Of a stretch of 64,000 nt of DNA, positions 1-11,546 are shown in pieces (the first letter of the stretch is position 1; each line of letters starts with the position of its first letter). Made by a program: the position numbers and the translations under genes. Under the pieces are notes generated by a model that was not told the origin of the DNA, made no database searches, and saw only the letters and a list, made by a program, of their open reading frames with translations. The DNA is from Branchiostoma floridae (taxonomy: Eukaryota; Chordata; Leptocardii; Amphioxiformes; Branchiostomatidae): assembly GCF_000003815.2 (NCBI RefSeq), contig NC_049990.1, positions 7,320,770-7,384,769 of the forward strand, written 5' to 3'.

Positions 1-159
1 AAAATGCAGAATACAGGTGTTAAATGCCTACACGACAGGAAGATTTCATCCCACTATATATATAAGGAACGGTTATTTTGCAGCACATCCACATGGGCAA
101 TGCTAACGTAAATGTTGCAGTTTCTACATGCATCATGATGTTAAAGTGCCCTGTGTGTC

Positions 160-3100
160 CTATGTACCTGTGTCCCTCACGCTCTCCTGAATGGCAGCCT
201 GTGTGGCCTTCTGTTCATACTCCTGCAGACTCTGCTGCATCGCTACCTCCAGTTCTTCCTCCTCCGTTAGCCCCGCCCCTTCTTGAGCCCGATATCCAGT
301 GGCACCTGCAAGACAGTGTTGTAAAAACATTCACCAGGTTGGTTTATCAATAGACCAATCCTGACTGTCCATCGCAAGTAGCTCAACCAAGCTGAGCTCA
401 AGAACATAAGATATCAAAATTGTAGGTTCTGTTGCAGTTCCATAGAAAGCCGCTAGGAGGACCATTATCAAACTTGACCCTCGTTTCCCAACACATACCT
501 CCCTACCATATATCATAAAGATTCACATACACTTCGCTAACCAACCACCACAGCACCCAAAACATAACCTTCTTGGCATAGTTACAATTTACTATACTTA
601 ATACATGTAATCAAGCGGTCCCTATACAATGATGTTTCTTACCTGCATGGTAGGTGTAGGACTGTTGTCTGGTCGCTCGGGTGTGTCTGGGTTCTGCTGC
701 TCCATAATCGTCATGGTAACGATGTCTGCTCCAACCTTGGGGGTGGAAGGTTCAAAAGTGAGAAGAATGCAGTTCTTAACATGACTAAACATCCGGAAGT
801 ACATGTAGTCTCTGTATGTTATCTAGTTTCAGAGATTTATTTGTTTTTGAATATTGTTTACCTGGATTTGTAACCTTCCTAAACACAGATTTGTCAACTT
901 TTTGATCACGAACCTAATGAAACCATTCATAGATTTTAACATTAGCATCTGGATCTATATCTAGAAGGACAACTTTGACATACCTCCAAATGGCAGGTCC
1001 ATGATGGCCTTGAGAGGCCCGCTGGTGTACAGCAGTCCCACCAGGATACCCGACAGGTGACCCATGAACGAGGCTCGGGGGATCAGGATCTGGGGATTCA
1101 AACAAACAAAAACTATCATTCTAACCCTTGTTCTCTTAGTATACATTGTACATTCTGCTAATTCAAATACTGTAAACAACCAGATAGTGTCATGTATGAA
1201 TATTTTTCACAGCTATGACTCTAACCTAGCCTGAGTATCAATTCTTCTGTAATGACTGCTGAATCAATACTTTGCTTCCTAACCATGGAGTTAGCAAACA
1301 AAAGTATTGAGATAGTGGTCAATACAGAGGATGGTACTCACTCAGGCTAGCTCTAACCACAATGTTAATTCTACAACCCTGTATAGAAGTACAAAAAAAC
1401 ATTTCAACCTAGGATTGATTTGTTCTAAAATCCTTATTTTCATAGACCTATTGTTTTAGCACGGACATGCCACACTGTTTGCAGGTATAACTGCCTTATG
1501 GCATAACACAACACCATTGCTGGGCAGAAGCTAGTTACAGTATACTTAAGTATTACACTGAATGACATGTTATACCTAACTATTGCACATCTAACTACAA
1601 GCACTGTATCTATTGAGGATGCTCCAGCAGTACGGTGGCAAAGAGTTCCATACTACCGTAGTTCTAGGGAAAAGTTAATTTTTGAACACCTCTGTCTTTC
1701 TGGTTGACATCTTGGTTGGTACTTGATGGTGTAACTATTTCTTAGATAAGAGAACATTGATAGCTGTACCTGTATGACAACCAGCTCCACCCAGCATGCA
1801 ATTCTGCGGGGAACAGGAAACCATCCCATGACATAGGTCATACCCGGAGGGAGGTAGTGTGTGGTCAGGACTTTCAGCGCAAATATCACACCTGAAGTAA
1901 CAATAGAAAATAAAGTTAGAAGATAAAATGTTTTACATGTAGTAGATCTACAAAATGTATAATAGTAGTAGCATGTAGTAGCATGCAAGCACACATCATA
2001 TGTACTGTAACATTATGTATATTGACAATATAGATATAGAACTTTATTACACGGCAATTATACGAAGTACCAGAGGTATAGAATGGTTAACACAACAATA
2101 AGGGCTAACATAATTCTTTGAATTGATAAATCTGGACTCTAGAAGTAGTAGTAGTAGAGTCATATATACGGTGTATTACAGCACTGCTGGGGTTATACCG
2201 CCCCTAACAGAGTGGCATACCCTCTAGCTGAATACAAGACAGGATACGCCAGGTCTCCTGTCTGGGTGAATGGTGTAAATCACTGTGTGGCTGATACTGT
2301 ATTGAGGTATGCCAAGCCTCCATCCGGGTGATTTGAAGTGAATCGGTTGTATCTGGACTCTACTTTAGATATACAAATGTTTTGTCTACACTAACCTGAG
2401 AATCCGACAGCACAGTCAGCCAGGTAGGAGGACTGGTGGAAGAAGTGGTCCATGGAGTAGTTCAGCCCCAGCAGGAGGGAGTGTGTACAGACCGTGAACA
2501 CCGCCAGCACGTACAGGAACCGTACACTGCCCATTCTCCGCTCTAATGTGATGCCCTTCCACATGAAGGACGCCATGTTGTAGTAGAGGTGCCACTCGTC
2601 TGCGTGGAAGAATGCAGCGTAGATCAGCCTCTTCCAGTCCTGTGGAAAAGGAGACAAATCTTAACTGTCTATCATAATTAGCAGTTGAAACAATGAGATA
2701 GTTTCCTGTTTGTCCAAGTTTTTCTCTTTCTTTCTTTAAGACAGTACATAATACTACATATCATGTTTTCTATAAGTTATCTTATAAAAGTTTATGTTTA
2801 TCTACCAACAAGAAATCATATTTTTTAGATAGCTTTTCCAGAACATGAGATAAACCAAACGATCTGCTGGGGTACCTAGAAAAGCTACCAGGTGGACACA
2901 AAATCTAACCAGTTCTTTCAATCATAGGTTTCATGACAGTCCATCCTTAGCTTGTTGAGCTATGCTACAAAACCACATACAAATGCTACCAAAAACATAG
3001 ACTTCTTCTGGCAAGGGAAACTACTAGTATAAGGCAGGTAACATTACTGGTTTAAGCTGCTTCAAGTTACATGACACTGTACTCACCCCTTGGTACCACA

Positions 3101-3885
3101 CATGGACCACGCTCACACACACCTCCCCAAGTTTGGGGTAACGGAAACCGCGGAACAGACGGAGGAACATGGCCACGTTTGCGGCGAGGGTTGCCAAGGT
3201 AACGGGTGGGATGTTCTGAAATCCTGCTTGTGCCATCTGGGGTAGAGATACAACAGACTGATCCTAGCTGTCTATCAGATCTTTTTTTGCAGCTAGCTCA
3301 ACAAATGCAGCAGACGGAAAATGAGGTTTTCAGAGTTTTTAAAGTTTGCTGTTGAAACATATCTTAGTACATTGATAAAGGTTAGACATTCAGGTACATG
3401 TAATAAGATACACATGCCAAAAAGCAGTTATAACTGAGTAATTACTCAAGTAGCAACTGGATAAAAGTTTGCTGTTGAAACATATCTTAGTACATCGATA
3501 AAGGTTAGACATTCAGGTACATGTAATAAGATACACATGCCAAAAAGCAGTTATAACTGAGTAATTACTCAAGTAGCAACTGGATATGATTTTGGAAACA
3601 GTCAGACGTTTGAGACACCATCCAATGTCTTTCGTCTGTGACAATGATCATATTTTAAGTACAGTAGCAAATTATTTAAAATACATGAATACAGTATTGA
3701 TGATGGTGCTACATAGCAAGAAGGTTAAAACATCTTATTCTAACCTATTATTGATAGATAAATAAACCTCCTTGTACGTAGCGAGTACAGTATCCAAGTA
3801 TGGTAAATGGGTTACCTACCTGAAAAGCAAGAAGCACCAGAGCGATTCCTGGACGCCTGTGGCGGCCACCACGTATGGGCCACAT
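160..3885 (-). CDS. RHBDD1: Rhomboid-related intramembrane serine protease RHBDD1 (RHBDL4), 7 exons
   Basis: An ER-membrane rhomboid protease that, in vertebrates, cleaves unstable or ubiquitinated membrane proteins for ERAD. Exons inferred from splice sites (minus strand): 3820-3885, 3087-3236, 2396-2639, 1770-1891, 984-1089, 643-735, 168-305. They join in frame to about 308 codons; human RHBDD1 has 315. The N-terminus (MWPIRGGRHRR) runs into QNIPPVTLATLAAN, near-identical to the human start. Exon 3 carries the HADEWHLYYNM helix. The catalytic Ser sits in GFSG, split across exons 3 and 4 (S codon near 2398), and the catalytic His is in FMGHLSGILVG of exon 5. Exon 6 is read in the frame giving SYTYHAG, which matches the human DTYTAG region; a longer open frame over the same bases is a shadow. 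Exon 7 encodes LTEEEELEVAMQQSL, a ubiquitin-interacting motif. A stop follows at 160, but a CAG|GT donor at 168/167 suggests one more exon (the VCP-binding tail) off the left edge. AG precedes both the exon 1 ATG and the exon 2 ATG, so a non-coding first exon lies upstream. Confidence 0.93.
1226..1350. mobile_element. Palindromic MITE with CTAGCCTGAG ends
   Basis: In an RHBDD1 intron. Begins CTAGCCTGAGT and ends ACTCAGGCTAG (perfect inverted ends), with a second nested inverted pair (TCAATACTTT / AAAGTATTGA). No coding capacity. Short non-autonomous DNA transposon by structure; family unknown. Confidence 0.6.
1405..1460 (+). mobile_element. CR1 3' fragment (degenerate)
   Basis: About 55 bp closely matching the end of the CR1 reverse-transcriptase frame near 29690-29745 (shared CCTAGGATTGAT and nearby positions). 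A decayed piece in an RHBDD1 intron. Confidence 0.5.
3341..3586. repeat. Two tandem copies of a 123-bp unit
   Basis: Units 3341-3463 and 3464-3586 are nearly identical (the visible difference is CATTGATA versus CATCGATA), so the duplication is recent. The unit belongs to a dispersed family (ACATTCAGGTACATGTAATA ... ATTACTCAAG) with diverged copies near 21610-21690, 24700-24800 and, inverted, 49370-49455. Confidence 0.8.
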
Positions 3886-4530
3886 CTGCAAAACACAGAA
3901 AATGAACACTCGCTAGAAATGACGATACAAAAATACAGTATACAAGGATTCAGAGTTAATCAAAACAAATTTATGTGACATTAGAAAAAATCATACCTAG
4001 ATGAGTATTTTCGGTCCATTTAAATACCGAAATTTAAATGGATTTAACAACAAGCGAAATTGTGTCTATCATTCAATGTTTCAAGCCTGTAACAAACTAC
4101 ATCGTACGTAAGTTTCTGCCATAATTTTTGGGAATTGCATAAATATTTGTGCCGCCCTCCCACCCTTTAGAAAAAAAATATGCAACGAAGATCTCTTCAA
4201 ATATTGAGCTATCTAGAAGTGACAGCGTATGGCAGCTAGTTCTATACCTCGATCAGATCTTCTTACAGTTGGCTAGGATGAAATGACTGGACCCAGATTC
4301 TTTCCGTAAGCGTACGAGCGACGAATCATCACCAAAACAACACGTCAGCTTTCCCGATGTCTGGGCGCGGCCATCTTGGAATGTACGTCATCTCGTGACC
4401 AGGGTAGTTATGCTTCATCTCCAAGCAGATGTTGGGACGGGAAATCGTAACATTTTTTTGGTTGGTAGCACCGTTCCAACAACCTCCATGATTGTCAATC
4501 TGCTTAGCGATTAGGTTCATCAACCATTTT
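3886..4530 (-). promoter_or_regulatory. Probable RHBDD1 5' UTR and promoter with a YY1-like site
   Basis: Minus-strand CCAAGATGGCCGCG at about 4366-4379 matches the YY1 consensus that often lies just downstream of start sites of TATA-less genes. Its ATG would open a 9-codon upstream ORF. A short palindrome (TCCATTTAAAT / ATTTAAATGGA) lies near 4018-4041 and a one-sided MITE end (TCTCCAAGCAGA) near 4418. Placement of the start site is inference. Confidence 0.4.
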
Positions 4531-4924
4531 CGGACAGAGATTAATGATTCGTGATAAAAAAGATAACGGTTTTTAATAGTAGCCTGACTGAGTCAAGCCT
4601 TGTCAGTCCCCTTTCATAGTACGGGAGGAGCCCACGGCAGCGAGAGATTGTATAGCATCGTTCACATGGCAATCGTACATATCGGCTACACAACAATCGT
4701 ACAAGATACAACTAAGCACTTGAGTCCAGGGAAGTTTTCAGTCGTGACGCCATTACTAGTATTGCATTTAGCATATCTCCAAACTTTAATATGATAGCCG
4801 TTCTTTTAGATGAGTATTACGGATAACCTTTTTGCTTGTACCTTTTTATGTCGATCAATATATCTACATAGAAACAAAAACGAAACAAGCACACAAATGT
4901 CCTTCCCTAAAAACGTTGTGACGT

Positions 4925-5106
4925 ACTATAAAGGTGGGAATATTCGCGGTCGTTTATATTCGTGGTTTTCGCGACCTCTTCTCTGCGACTTCTCTACGAA
5001 TAAAACCTCTCGTGGCCCACCTATATGCTACTCTTCTTTCAACCGCGGACTTAAAGATGAAACCACCGCGAATAGTCTATTTCCCCCTGTTGCGAAATTA
5101 AATCCA
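4925..5106. mobile_element. Palindromic 'CGCGAA/TTCGCGG' repeat
   Basis: Contains TTCGCGG near its left end and the complementary CCGCGAA near its right end, with internal inverted blocks. Related copies lie near 46800-46890, 53995-54205, 61115-61330 and at the right edge (63930-64000). A non-autonomous DNA-transposon-like family; the frame open across this copy is not taken as a gene. Confidence 0.5.
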
Positions 5107-6490
5107 TGCTAGCATTTCCCCTTTTATAGCATTGGTCATCCAGGTCGGGTCGACTTTATCCTCCTTGCGCCACCCAAACACAACAACAACACACTGTGAC
5201 AGGAATACATGAGGATATGAGTCATGATCCAAGCGCCGGCCAGTACATTTCCCGCCTAAATCTGAAATAGCGCCTTTTACAGGTCAAGACGAATGACGCA
5301 GAACACACATCGGCATCCCCAAGGCTATATTGACAAACAAGTTAATAACAAAGGTACACATGGGGGACATTCGCAACTTCGTTATAATAGGGATTAGCAA
5401 CATTTCGCCAATGGTCATACTACCCCATACAGTAAGAACGAGCCTTGAAGTTCGAGCGCTCCTATCCTACTTATTGTTGATTTAAAAGTTAAAGAAATGA
5501 GCCTGTAAATGTTATGGCAAGGACGTTACATGTATATCGATATATTTCATTTTGTATTACGGCCCTACAGTCCTTATAAGCCCATGGCAACATACAACTG
5601 TATTCTCGCGGTCTGGCCGTATCAAGTTTCGTAACGATGAAATACATGTATTAAAATGGGCATGAAAAGTGCCATGCTGTGGAAAGCAAAAACCAAGGAG
5701 GTTAAAACCTCCTTGCAAAAACTGAAAAAGACCTTTAATAGAAACATCCTAAAGTTTAAAGTTTAAGCTTACAAAACGTAGCAGAAATTCAGTGTCAGGG
5801 AAACTACCAACACATATCTATGAATACTTTATATAGTTCTTATAGTGTGGCAGTTTTCAGATTCCGTGACCAAATGTCATCAGGGAACAGTGTGATTCAT
5901 CGCAAAACTTGCGCGTTACGATAATCATTTAGCCCCTTTTACACCCTCTCAAGTTTAGTCACAAAAGGAAACACCACAGACACGTGTGTGTGGCGACCCG
6001 GACATGATTGGTGACGTCCGGCATAGTAAGTGTTTCTAGTACACTTCAAATACCTCGGGAAAGTCAAACACGAATGACTAAATAGGTCACCCCATATCTC
6101 TGAATCATGTTTGGTGCCCATGTTTGGTGCCAACCATTCGCAATAGGGGTGGATACACACTGTATTCTTTATTACTTATTAGTATCTAATAACAAAATCA
6201 TATTTTTTAAATCTTAAATTCATTATTCAATGATAACAACTAAATAACACATTCATGATCTTACCACTCCTTTTCTTGTTTCTAACAATTTTATGTTCGT
6301 TCACTTTAACCCCTGCTTACGTATAAAGTGGAATCCTCCAATGACGTAATGTTTGAATCCGACAACAAAGGGACAATCACGTCTAAATAGAGACGCCGGT
6401 GCTTCGGGACAACAGTTTTTATTTTGACATTGAACACCTGAGTCGTGTTTCCGTGACTGATTCTGGTCTTTCTTTTACATCTTTTTTACT
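5107..6490. other. Intergenic space between RHBDD1 and the 6579 gene
   Basis: The two flanking genes are divergent. I see no convincing exon, RNA gene or named repeat here. The stretch just before 6510 is pyrimidine-rich and could be the downstream gene's start-site region or a splice acceptor. Confidence 0.4.
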
Positions 6491-6578
6491 GTTTTGACGA
6501 CACTTTCCCCGGATAGTGAAAGGGGCGAAAGTATCCATACCACAAAAGGCGCGGGAAATTCAGGACTGCTTTAAAAGT

Positions 6579-7890
6579 ATGTATGCGTTGAGATACGCTT
6601 TGGATGCCGGCAAAATGCCGGATTGCTGGAACGCGCGTCACGAAATCAGCGAGGGAATCGCAGTGTGCGGCCTGTCTCCCGTCGAGGCATTAGGACAAGT
6701 CCGCGCGCCAACCGGACAAAACCCTCGGCAATCGTCGGCACCGATCCCGATCAAGATCACCGCGTCCTCGGCGTCAGACCAGGGCGTCGTCAGCGCAGAC
6801 CAGTCCTTGCGGACGCTAGCGAGACCAGACATGCCCGTTCCGACGAAATCGTCGCCGATATCGACATTAGCGGACCTTCCGCGAAGACTACTACTTTCCA
6901 AACCGTCGGCGCCGATTCCGATCAAATCGTCGACGTCTCCCGAGTCGGCGTCTATCGGAAGTCCTCGACGGACGACGTCTCCAGTGACTGTCCCTAGCGG
7001 AAGTCCTCGCGCTCGACGGTCGCCGTCTCCTCTGTCGGTCCCCATCGGAACGAGTCCTCGGCGAACGGCGAGGGAGCCGCTATGGTCCGAGACAGAGATG
7101 CTGCGGTTCTGGGCCGTGATAGAACCTTACATAAAACAGCTCATATCGGGAGAGGCGCCAATGCCTGCACACGACATGGACCTGTGGGATTGTGAGCGGG
7201 ACAGTGTAGAGAACATAGAAGGATGCCTGCTGGCCGTACAGGACCTGATCTGTAGCGGGAACTACAGCAAGGCGTTGGCAGGAATCAGGGCCATCAGAAC
7301 GTACTTTGAAATACCCGAGAACTCGTCACGAAAGGCGCTGACGTTACTGAGGGAAGAAGACGAGTTGGAGGTTTTCAAACAACTCTTCATGAAACAGGAC
7401 CCAGTCAGGTACGGCTCGATTCTCTCTGTCACTCGCTCTCCAAGCAGAGGTTGGAGGATAGACTTCCTTACCGTCTCCTTATTCTGATTGGTACCCTCTT
7501 TCTGACAGTTGGGGAGTCGGTTGTCAGAAAGTGTATATATACTATGTATTAGATTGAGAAGAAAGCAATATTAGTAACCCTCCTAGAACCTTCACTTTCT
7601 AAGTTTGTTGTTTTCTCTCGCCATTTCCGGCCTGATGACAACAAACAACAGTCATCACGCAAGCGTGTCCGGTGCCTATCTCAGCACATAACTCAACGAC
7701 GACTTATATGCAACACTTTAATACATAAGAGTGTTCATCAAAGGACTTTTAAAATTCACTATGCTACGTATACGTTAATCTACTCGTCTTTTAAGAAAAT
7801 CTAACGTTACAAAACTATACTAAAGTATTTGTCTGTGTTGTTTACAGGAAGCGGCTTTTGGACGACAGCCAACGTGCTCACTCCTTCTAA
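6579..7890 (+). CDS. Unrecognised two-exon gene, about 290 aa, Ser/Pro/Arg-rich middle
   Basis: I do not recognise this protein. Exon 1 runs from the first in-frame ATG (6579) to a CAG|GTACGG donor at 7408. Exon 2 starts after TTTACAG at 7848 and ends at TAA 7888-7890. The join is in frame (830 + 43 nt, 290 codons plus stop) and gives a C-terminus KRLLDDSQRAHSF; ignoring the intron would add an unrelated tail. The frame is open back to 6496 without an ATG, so an upstream exon is possible. Residues about 40-165 are low complexity with repeated APIPIKSS and SPRR motifs encoded by degenerate GC-rich repeats. After that comes a non-repetitive, probably helical region (FWAVIEPYIKQLISG ... DLICSGNYSKALAGIRAI). 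No signal peptide or membrane segment is evident. The 3' UTR probably ends after AATAAA at 8893. It could be a lancelet-specific protein or a fast-evolving member of a known family. Confidence 0.65.
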
Positions 7891-8915
7891 AAACAACGTC
7901 GGAGCCCATGTCAGTGACTTGGTGGGTCAATGACCGATGTCAATGCCCTCGGGCTCCTTGGTTACACCCTAAAGTGCTCGGACGATGACCGGAAGTCGAC
8001 CGGAACACGTCGGCTATCTTCGGAAATGTTCGGACTAATTTGCCGAAATGGGCAGGGCTGTAAATGGGGACTTACTACTGTAATTTGTATGTTATAATTC
8101 ATACATTCGAATTCGATATGCTCAGGGAATCAGAAGTTGTGGAATTTATCGTAAGTAAATCAAAGTTTTGTTTCAAGTGCACATAACAGACAAGGGCAAA
8201 TATCAAATATTTTGCTCTTTTCCAAGCAATAATGACAAAACCCGCCAGGTGATGCTGATGATGAATTACATTGTACAAGTGTATTTCTCATAGTCCGTGG
8301 TACCAAAAGACAGTTGCCTCATCCTCCATGGTTGCATCTATTTATTTCGCCATCACTTATAATTTATTCAAACCATGTCAAATGTTGAAAGGATAAGTGT
8401 GAAGAAATGTGTCAATTGAATGTTAGTTGTTGTCTTTCGCGTTTTTTGTTTATCCGACATTTTTGTAACTGTAATTTACATAATGGTGTTGTAAATTGAA
8501 TGTTGCTTTATGTTGTCTTTCCCGTTTTGACCTGAAAGGAAACTTGTTTGTTGATAACCGTCATTTATTTGTTTTTACTCTTTAATGTCCTTGCTTTTGT
8601 TTTGTTTAGTTTTGTTTTGGTTTTATGGTGCAAAGCATGTACCTTTTTTGGTTAGTATCATTATCTTACAGTATTTCAATATTTTCTTTGCTCATGTCAG
8701 TTTATACAGTTCAATCAGTTATATCTAAAATAACTCAGGATTTTCATAAGAATCTAGAATAAGACATTGATTGTTCATGCCAAAGATGAAAATGTGCCAG
8801 TAACGTTATGAACACCTCAGTGGAGTTGTTTGGTTCCCGTCTATTTATTTATTTATATGTTTGCTTGTTTTATCAAATCTACTACTTTGTGCAATAAAAG
8901 TGATCAAATCATTGA
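7891..8915 (+). promoter_or_regulatory. Probable 3' UTR with AU-rich element and poly(A) signal
   Basis: T-rich stretch ending in GCAATAAAAG (AATAAA at 8893-8898), the first good poly(A) signal after the stop at 7890. Overlapping ATTTA pentamers (CTATTTATTTATTTATATG, about 8841-8859) form a class-II-like AU-rich element, the kind that destabilises mRNAs. Function is inferred from motif only. Confidence 0.5.
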
Positions 8916-9070
8916 AACATACTACGATACATTGTGGCGTTCTTTGTGAAAACTCAGCCATTTTATTGGCTTAGATTAAGGATATCATACAATACTACTG
9001 ACTGTAGGACTTCCATCGGTATGATTGCATGTATATACAGAAGGTATTGATTAGGGATTGTTTTCAGATC

Positions 9071-9142
9071 TCCCATATGGTCTAGTGGTTAGGATTTGGC
9101 GCTCTCACCGCCAAGGCCCGGGTTCGATTCCCGGTGTGGGAA
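9071..9142 (+). tRNA. tRNA-Glu-CTC: tRNA-Glu (CTC)
   Basis: 72-nt cloverleaf. Acceptor stem TCCCATA / TGTGGGA, A box TCTAGTGGTTAGG, anticodon arm TGGCG-CTCTCAC-CGCCA with anticodon CTC, and T arm with B box GGTTCGATTCC. It closely matches the vertebrate tRNA-Glu(CTC) sequence. TTTT follows within ten bases as a Pol III terminator. Confidence 0.97.
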
Positions 9143-9869
9143 GGAAACATTTTGGATACACATATCGCTGTTTTCGTACTGGTTTGATTTTGATTTTATC
9201 TAAGATCTAAAATAAGTGATTTTATGTTCTTGTATGCTATTCATAATGACATTTGATTTTATCCCTAGCTTGTAAAAAAAGGTACCCTATGGCAGTTCGT
9301 CTATTATTTGCACAGTTGTCAACGCTTTCAGGATGTCGGGAATTTTTCACAGCTGCGTGTAAACGTAACTTCTGGGCATGGGTATCCAAGATAATTGTTG
9401 GGGTCGTTCCATTACATTGTTGTAAACGGCATAGAAAAAAATAACAAAATCTGAACGAATAGGTCCTACTTAATACTTCTAGTACTGAACTAATTGTTGA
9501 TTATTCTGCACTGATTTCTTGCATGGCACGGTAGTCATGCGTTGCCTAGCAAAGGCGTCACACAAAGATGACGTCACACAAAGTACCTGTCAATCAAAAA
9601 GAAAAAGGTGCAAAGTTCCGTACAGACAACTCCCATTCCAAAGTTCACAAACTCACAGAACGGCTGATACGCGACAGCCCTTAAATGTAACAAACATGCT
9701 TTTATTGTTTCTTTTTGACAGTTTGCCATTAATTTAATACCAATCTGGAAAGTGAACTACGTGATTGTATTTTAAGACTGGCTGGTGCCTGCCTACTTGA
9801 TCGATGTACGTGGAATAGCAAACACAATGTGTCAACAACCGTGCTTGTGGGGTTGTCATTATCATGAAC

Positions 9870-9941
9870 TCCCATGTGGTCTAGTGGTTAGGATTTGGCG
9901 CTCTCACCGCCAAGGCCCGGGTTCGATTCCCGGCGTGGGAA
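9870..9941 (+). tRNA. tRNA-Glu-CTC: tRNA-Glu (CTC), second copy
   Basis: Same as the copy at 9071 except for paired changes in the acceptor stem (TCCCATG / CGTGGGA), so folding is kept. Anticodon CTC, A and B boxes intact, TTTTT terminator just downstream. The flanks differ from those of the first copy. Confidence 0.97.
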
Positions 9942-10435
9942 GTTGATTCTTTTTCTTTTCTTTTGCACAATACCGCAGGTACCCTTAATACTAACTAGTA
10001 TCAGATGTTGAACATAGCCTTGAGACCATTTCGACGCGAAATATGGAAACATCCTTTAGATATCATACCACCTTCATTAACTTTTGTAGGACATGTTCCG
10101 GTGTTCCACCATTCCATGCGAATTAAAATAATATTGTTCGTTGGTTTTCATAGAAAACAATGTAACATTTTGAAATGTATGTTTGTTGCCCTATGCTTTT
10201 AACATTTCGTCTTATGCTTTTAACATTTCTTCCTATGCTTTTAACATTTCTATCGTGAAAAGGGGTGACTCAAGCAGAAGAGTGGTCGGACTTACTTTTG
10301 ACGTCCCACTATTTACACAGCGGGCATCCGGGAACGGCAACTATTTAAAACCGACTGATTGATTGATGTCGGGCTTGTGTGCTGCTCCATTTATGGAATA
10401 TTGTGTCTGAAGAAATGTTTCGCCTTGTCATGAAG

Positions 10436-10477
10436 TCCCATATGGCCAAGGCCCGGGTTCGATTCCCGGTGTGGGAA
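10436..10477 (+). pseudogene. tRNA-Glu pseudogene lacking D arm and anticodon
   Basis: Retains the 5' acceptor half (TCCCATATGG) and everything from CCAAGGCCCGGG to the 3' end, but the 30 nt holding the D arm, A box and anticodon loop are missing. A T-run terminator remains. The surrounding sequence resembles that around the intact copy at 13375, so this is a deleted member of a duplicated unit of roughly 300 bp. Confidence 0.9.
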
Positions 10478-11149
10478 GCTCATATTTTTTTTCACCCACC
10501 CTAGCCTGTGCTGTAACATTGACCAGGATCACTTGTTTTATGCTACTTCATTGTTCCGCGTAAGCAGGCAATATCATTGTATACTATATATATCGATGTG
10601 AAAATTCATTTAAAAAATGTTAAGTAATTGATCACAACGACTGTAATATAAGAATAAACACGAGCGAAACAAGGACAAATTGCCCGAAAGCAGACGTTGT
10701 TTGGTTATTTGCCATTCTTTATTGCATAACGTTACATATATATATATTCAATCAAAATAAGTCGGGATAGTGACAACATCCTATGGTATTATCACGAGTT
10801 AAAATGCATAAAACGAAATAAGTTAGAATACACCAACAGAACGCCATAGTAATACCAGAATCAATGATAGTAATACTCAGTATATATGGTAACATCGGAT
10901 GGACTCCAGGCTACTGAACGGTATGATAAATACATGTACTTTACCAGTATGATAAAAACGAAACGTTAGAGACAATTAACAATTTGTTTCATGTATGAAA
11001 CGATGATGCACAACAAGTGTACAATTCTTGTATATATAGAGAGTGCATGTCAGCGATATATCTGTGACAGGTATGAAATGCACAACAAGAAGTGTATGAC
11101 TCCTAAGTATATAGATCTATATAGTGCCGATGTTATAGGTGGGCGTTAA

Positions 11150-11480
11150 AATCAAGGTCCTCACGGTGATCAAAATGGCACCGAAAAATCCTAACTCACA
11201 AATCATGCATATTGATAAGGATGCATTGGGAAGCCTCAGGCCTCAAACCTCTGCACGTTAAAGAACCCAACACACTTATCAAGAAAATTGGGAGACAGGT
11301 ACGGTGGTCTTCAGTGACCAAATTTGGGACATCACAGACTCTTCCCCATCACTCTTCTGGTCACCCCAAGGTTTCATCAGCCGGAATATTAACTTTCCCG
11401 CCGGCTGACTCTACGGGCCAGCTATTCCCCTTTTTGCCGAATTCTAAGATGAATACCCCTATAGGAGGACCTCGTGTAGG
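11150..11480. repeat. Probable degenerate interspersed repeat
   Basis: Contains CTGCACGTTAAAGAACCC, a block I associate with invertebrate interspersed repeats, next to a short open frame with no recognisable product. Family assignment is uncertain. Confidence 0.3.
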
Positions 11481-11546
11481 CTACTGAATCCCACAAAACA
11501 ATTATAACATTTCACAGTTCCCTCTGTTAACGAACAAGGTATCATC

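Noticed and set aside
622-804. 60-codon minus frame (VGADIVTMTIMEQQNPD...) as RHBDD1 coding
   Set aside because: The alternative frame of the same exon joins correctly on both sides and yields SYTYHAG-GATGYR, matching the human protein; the other frame runs into a stop in exon 7.
856-880. A 17-nt exon (GAAGGTTACAAATCCAG) between RHBDD1 exons 5 and 6
   Set aside because: It has AG and GT borders, but 17 nt would break the frame that otherwise fits perfectly.
4810-5112. 100-codon plus frame
   Set aside because: Lies in the palindromic CGCGAA repeat; no homology or splice context.
6623-7045. 124-codon plus and 135-codon minus frames inside the 6579 gene
   Set aside because: By-products of GC-rich repetitive coding sequence; no splice support and no recognisable product.
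7409-7487. Read-through C-terminus of the 6579 gene
   Set aside because: A CAG|GTACGG donor and a matching acceptor at 7848 give a better in-frame ending; the read-through part contains a MITE end (CTCTCCAAGCAGAGGTT).
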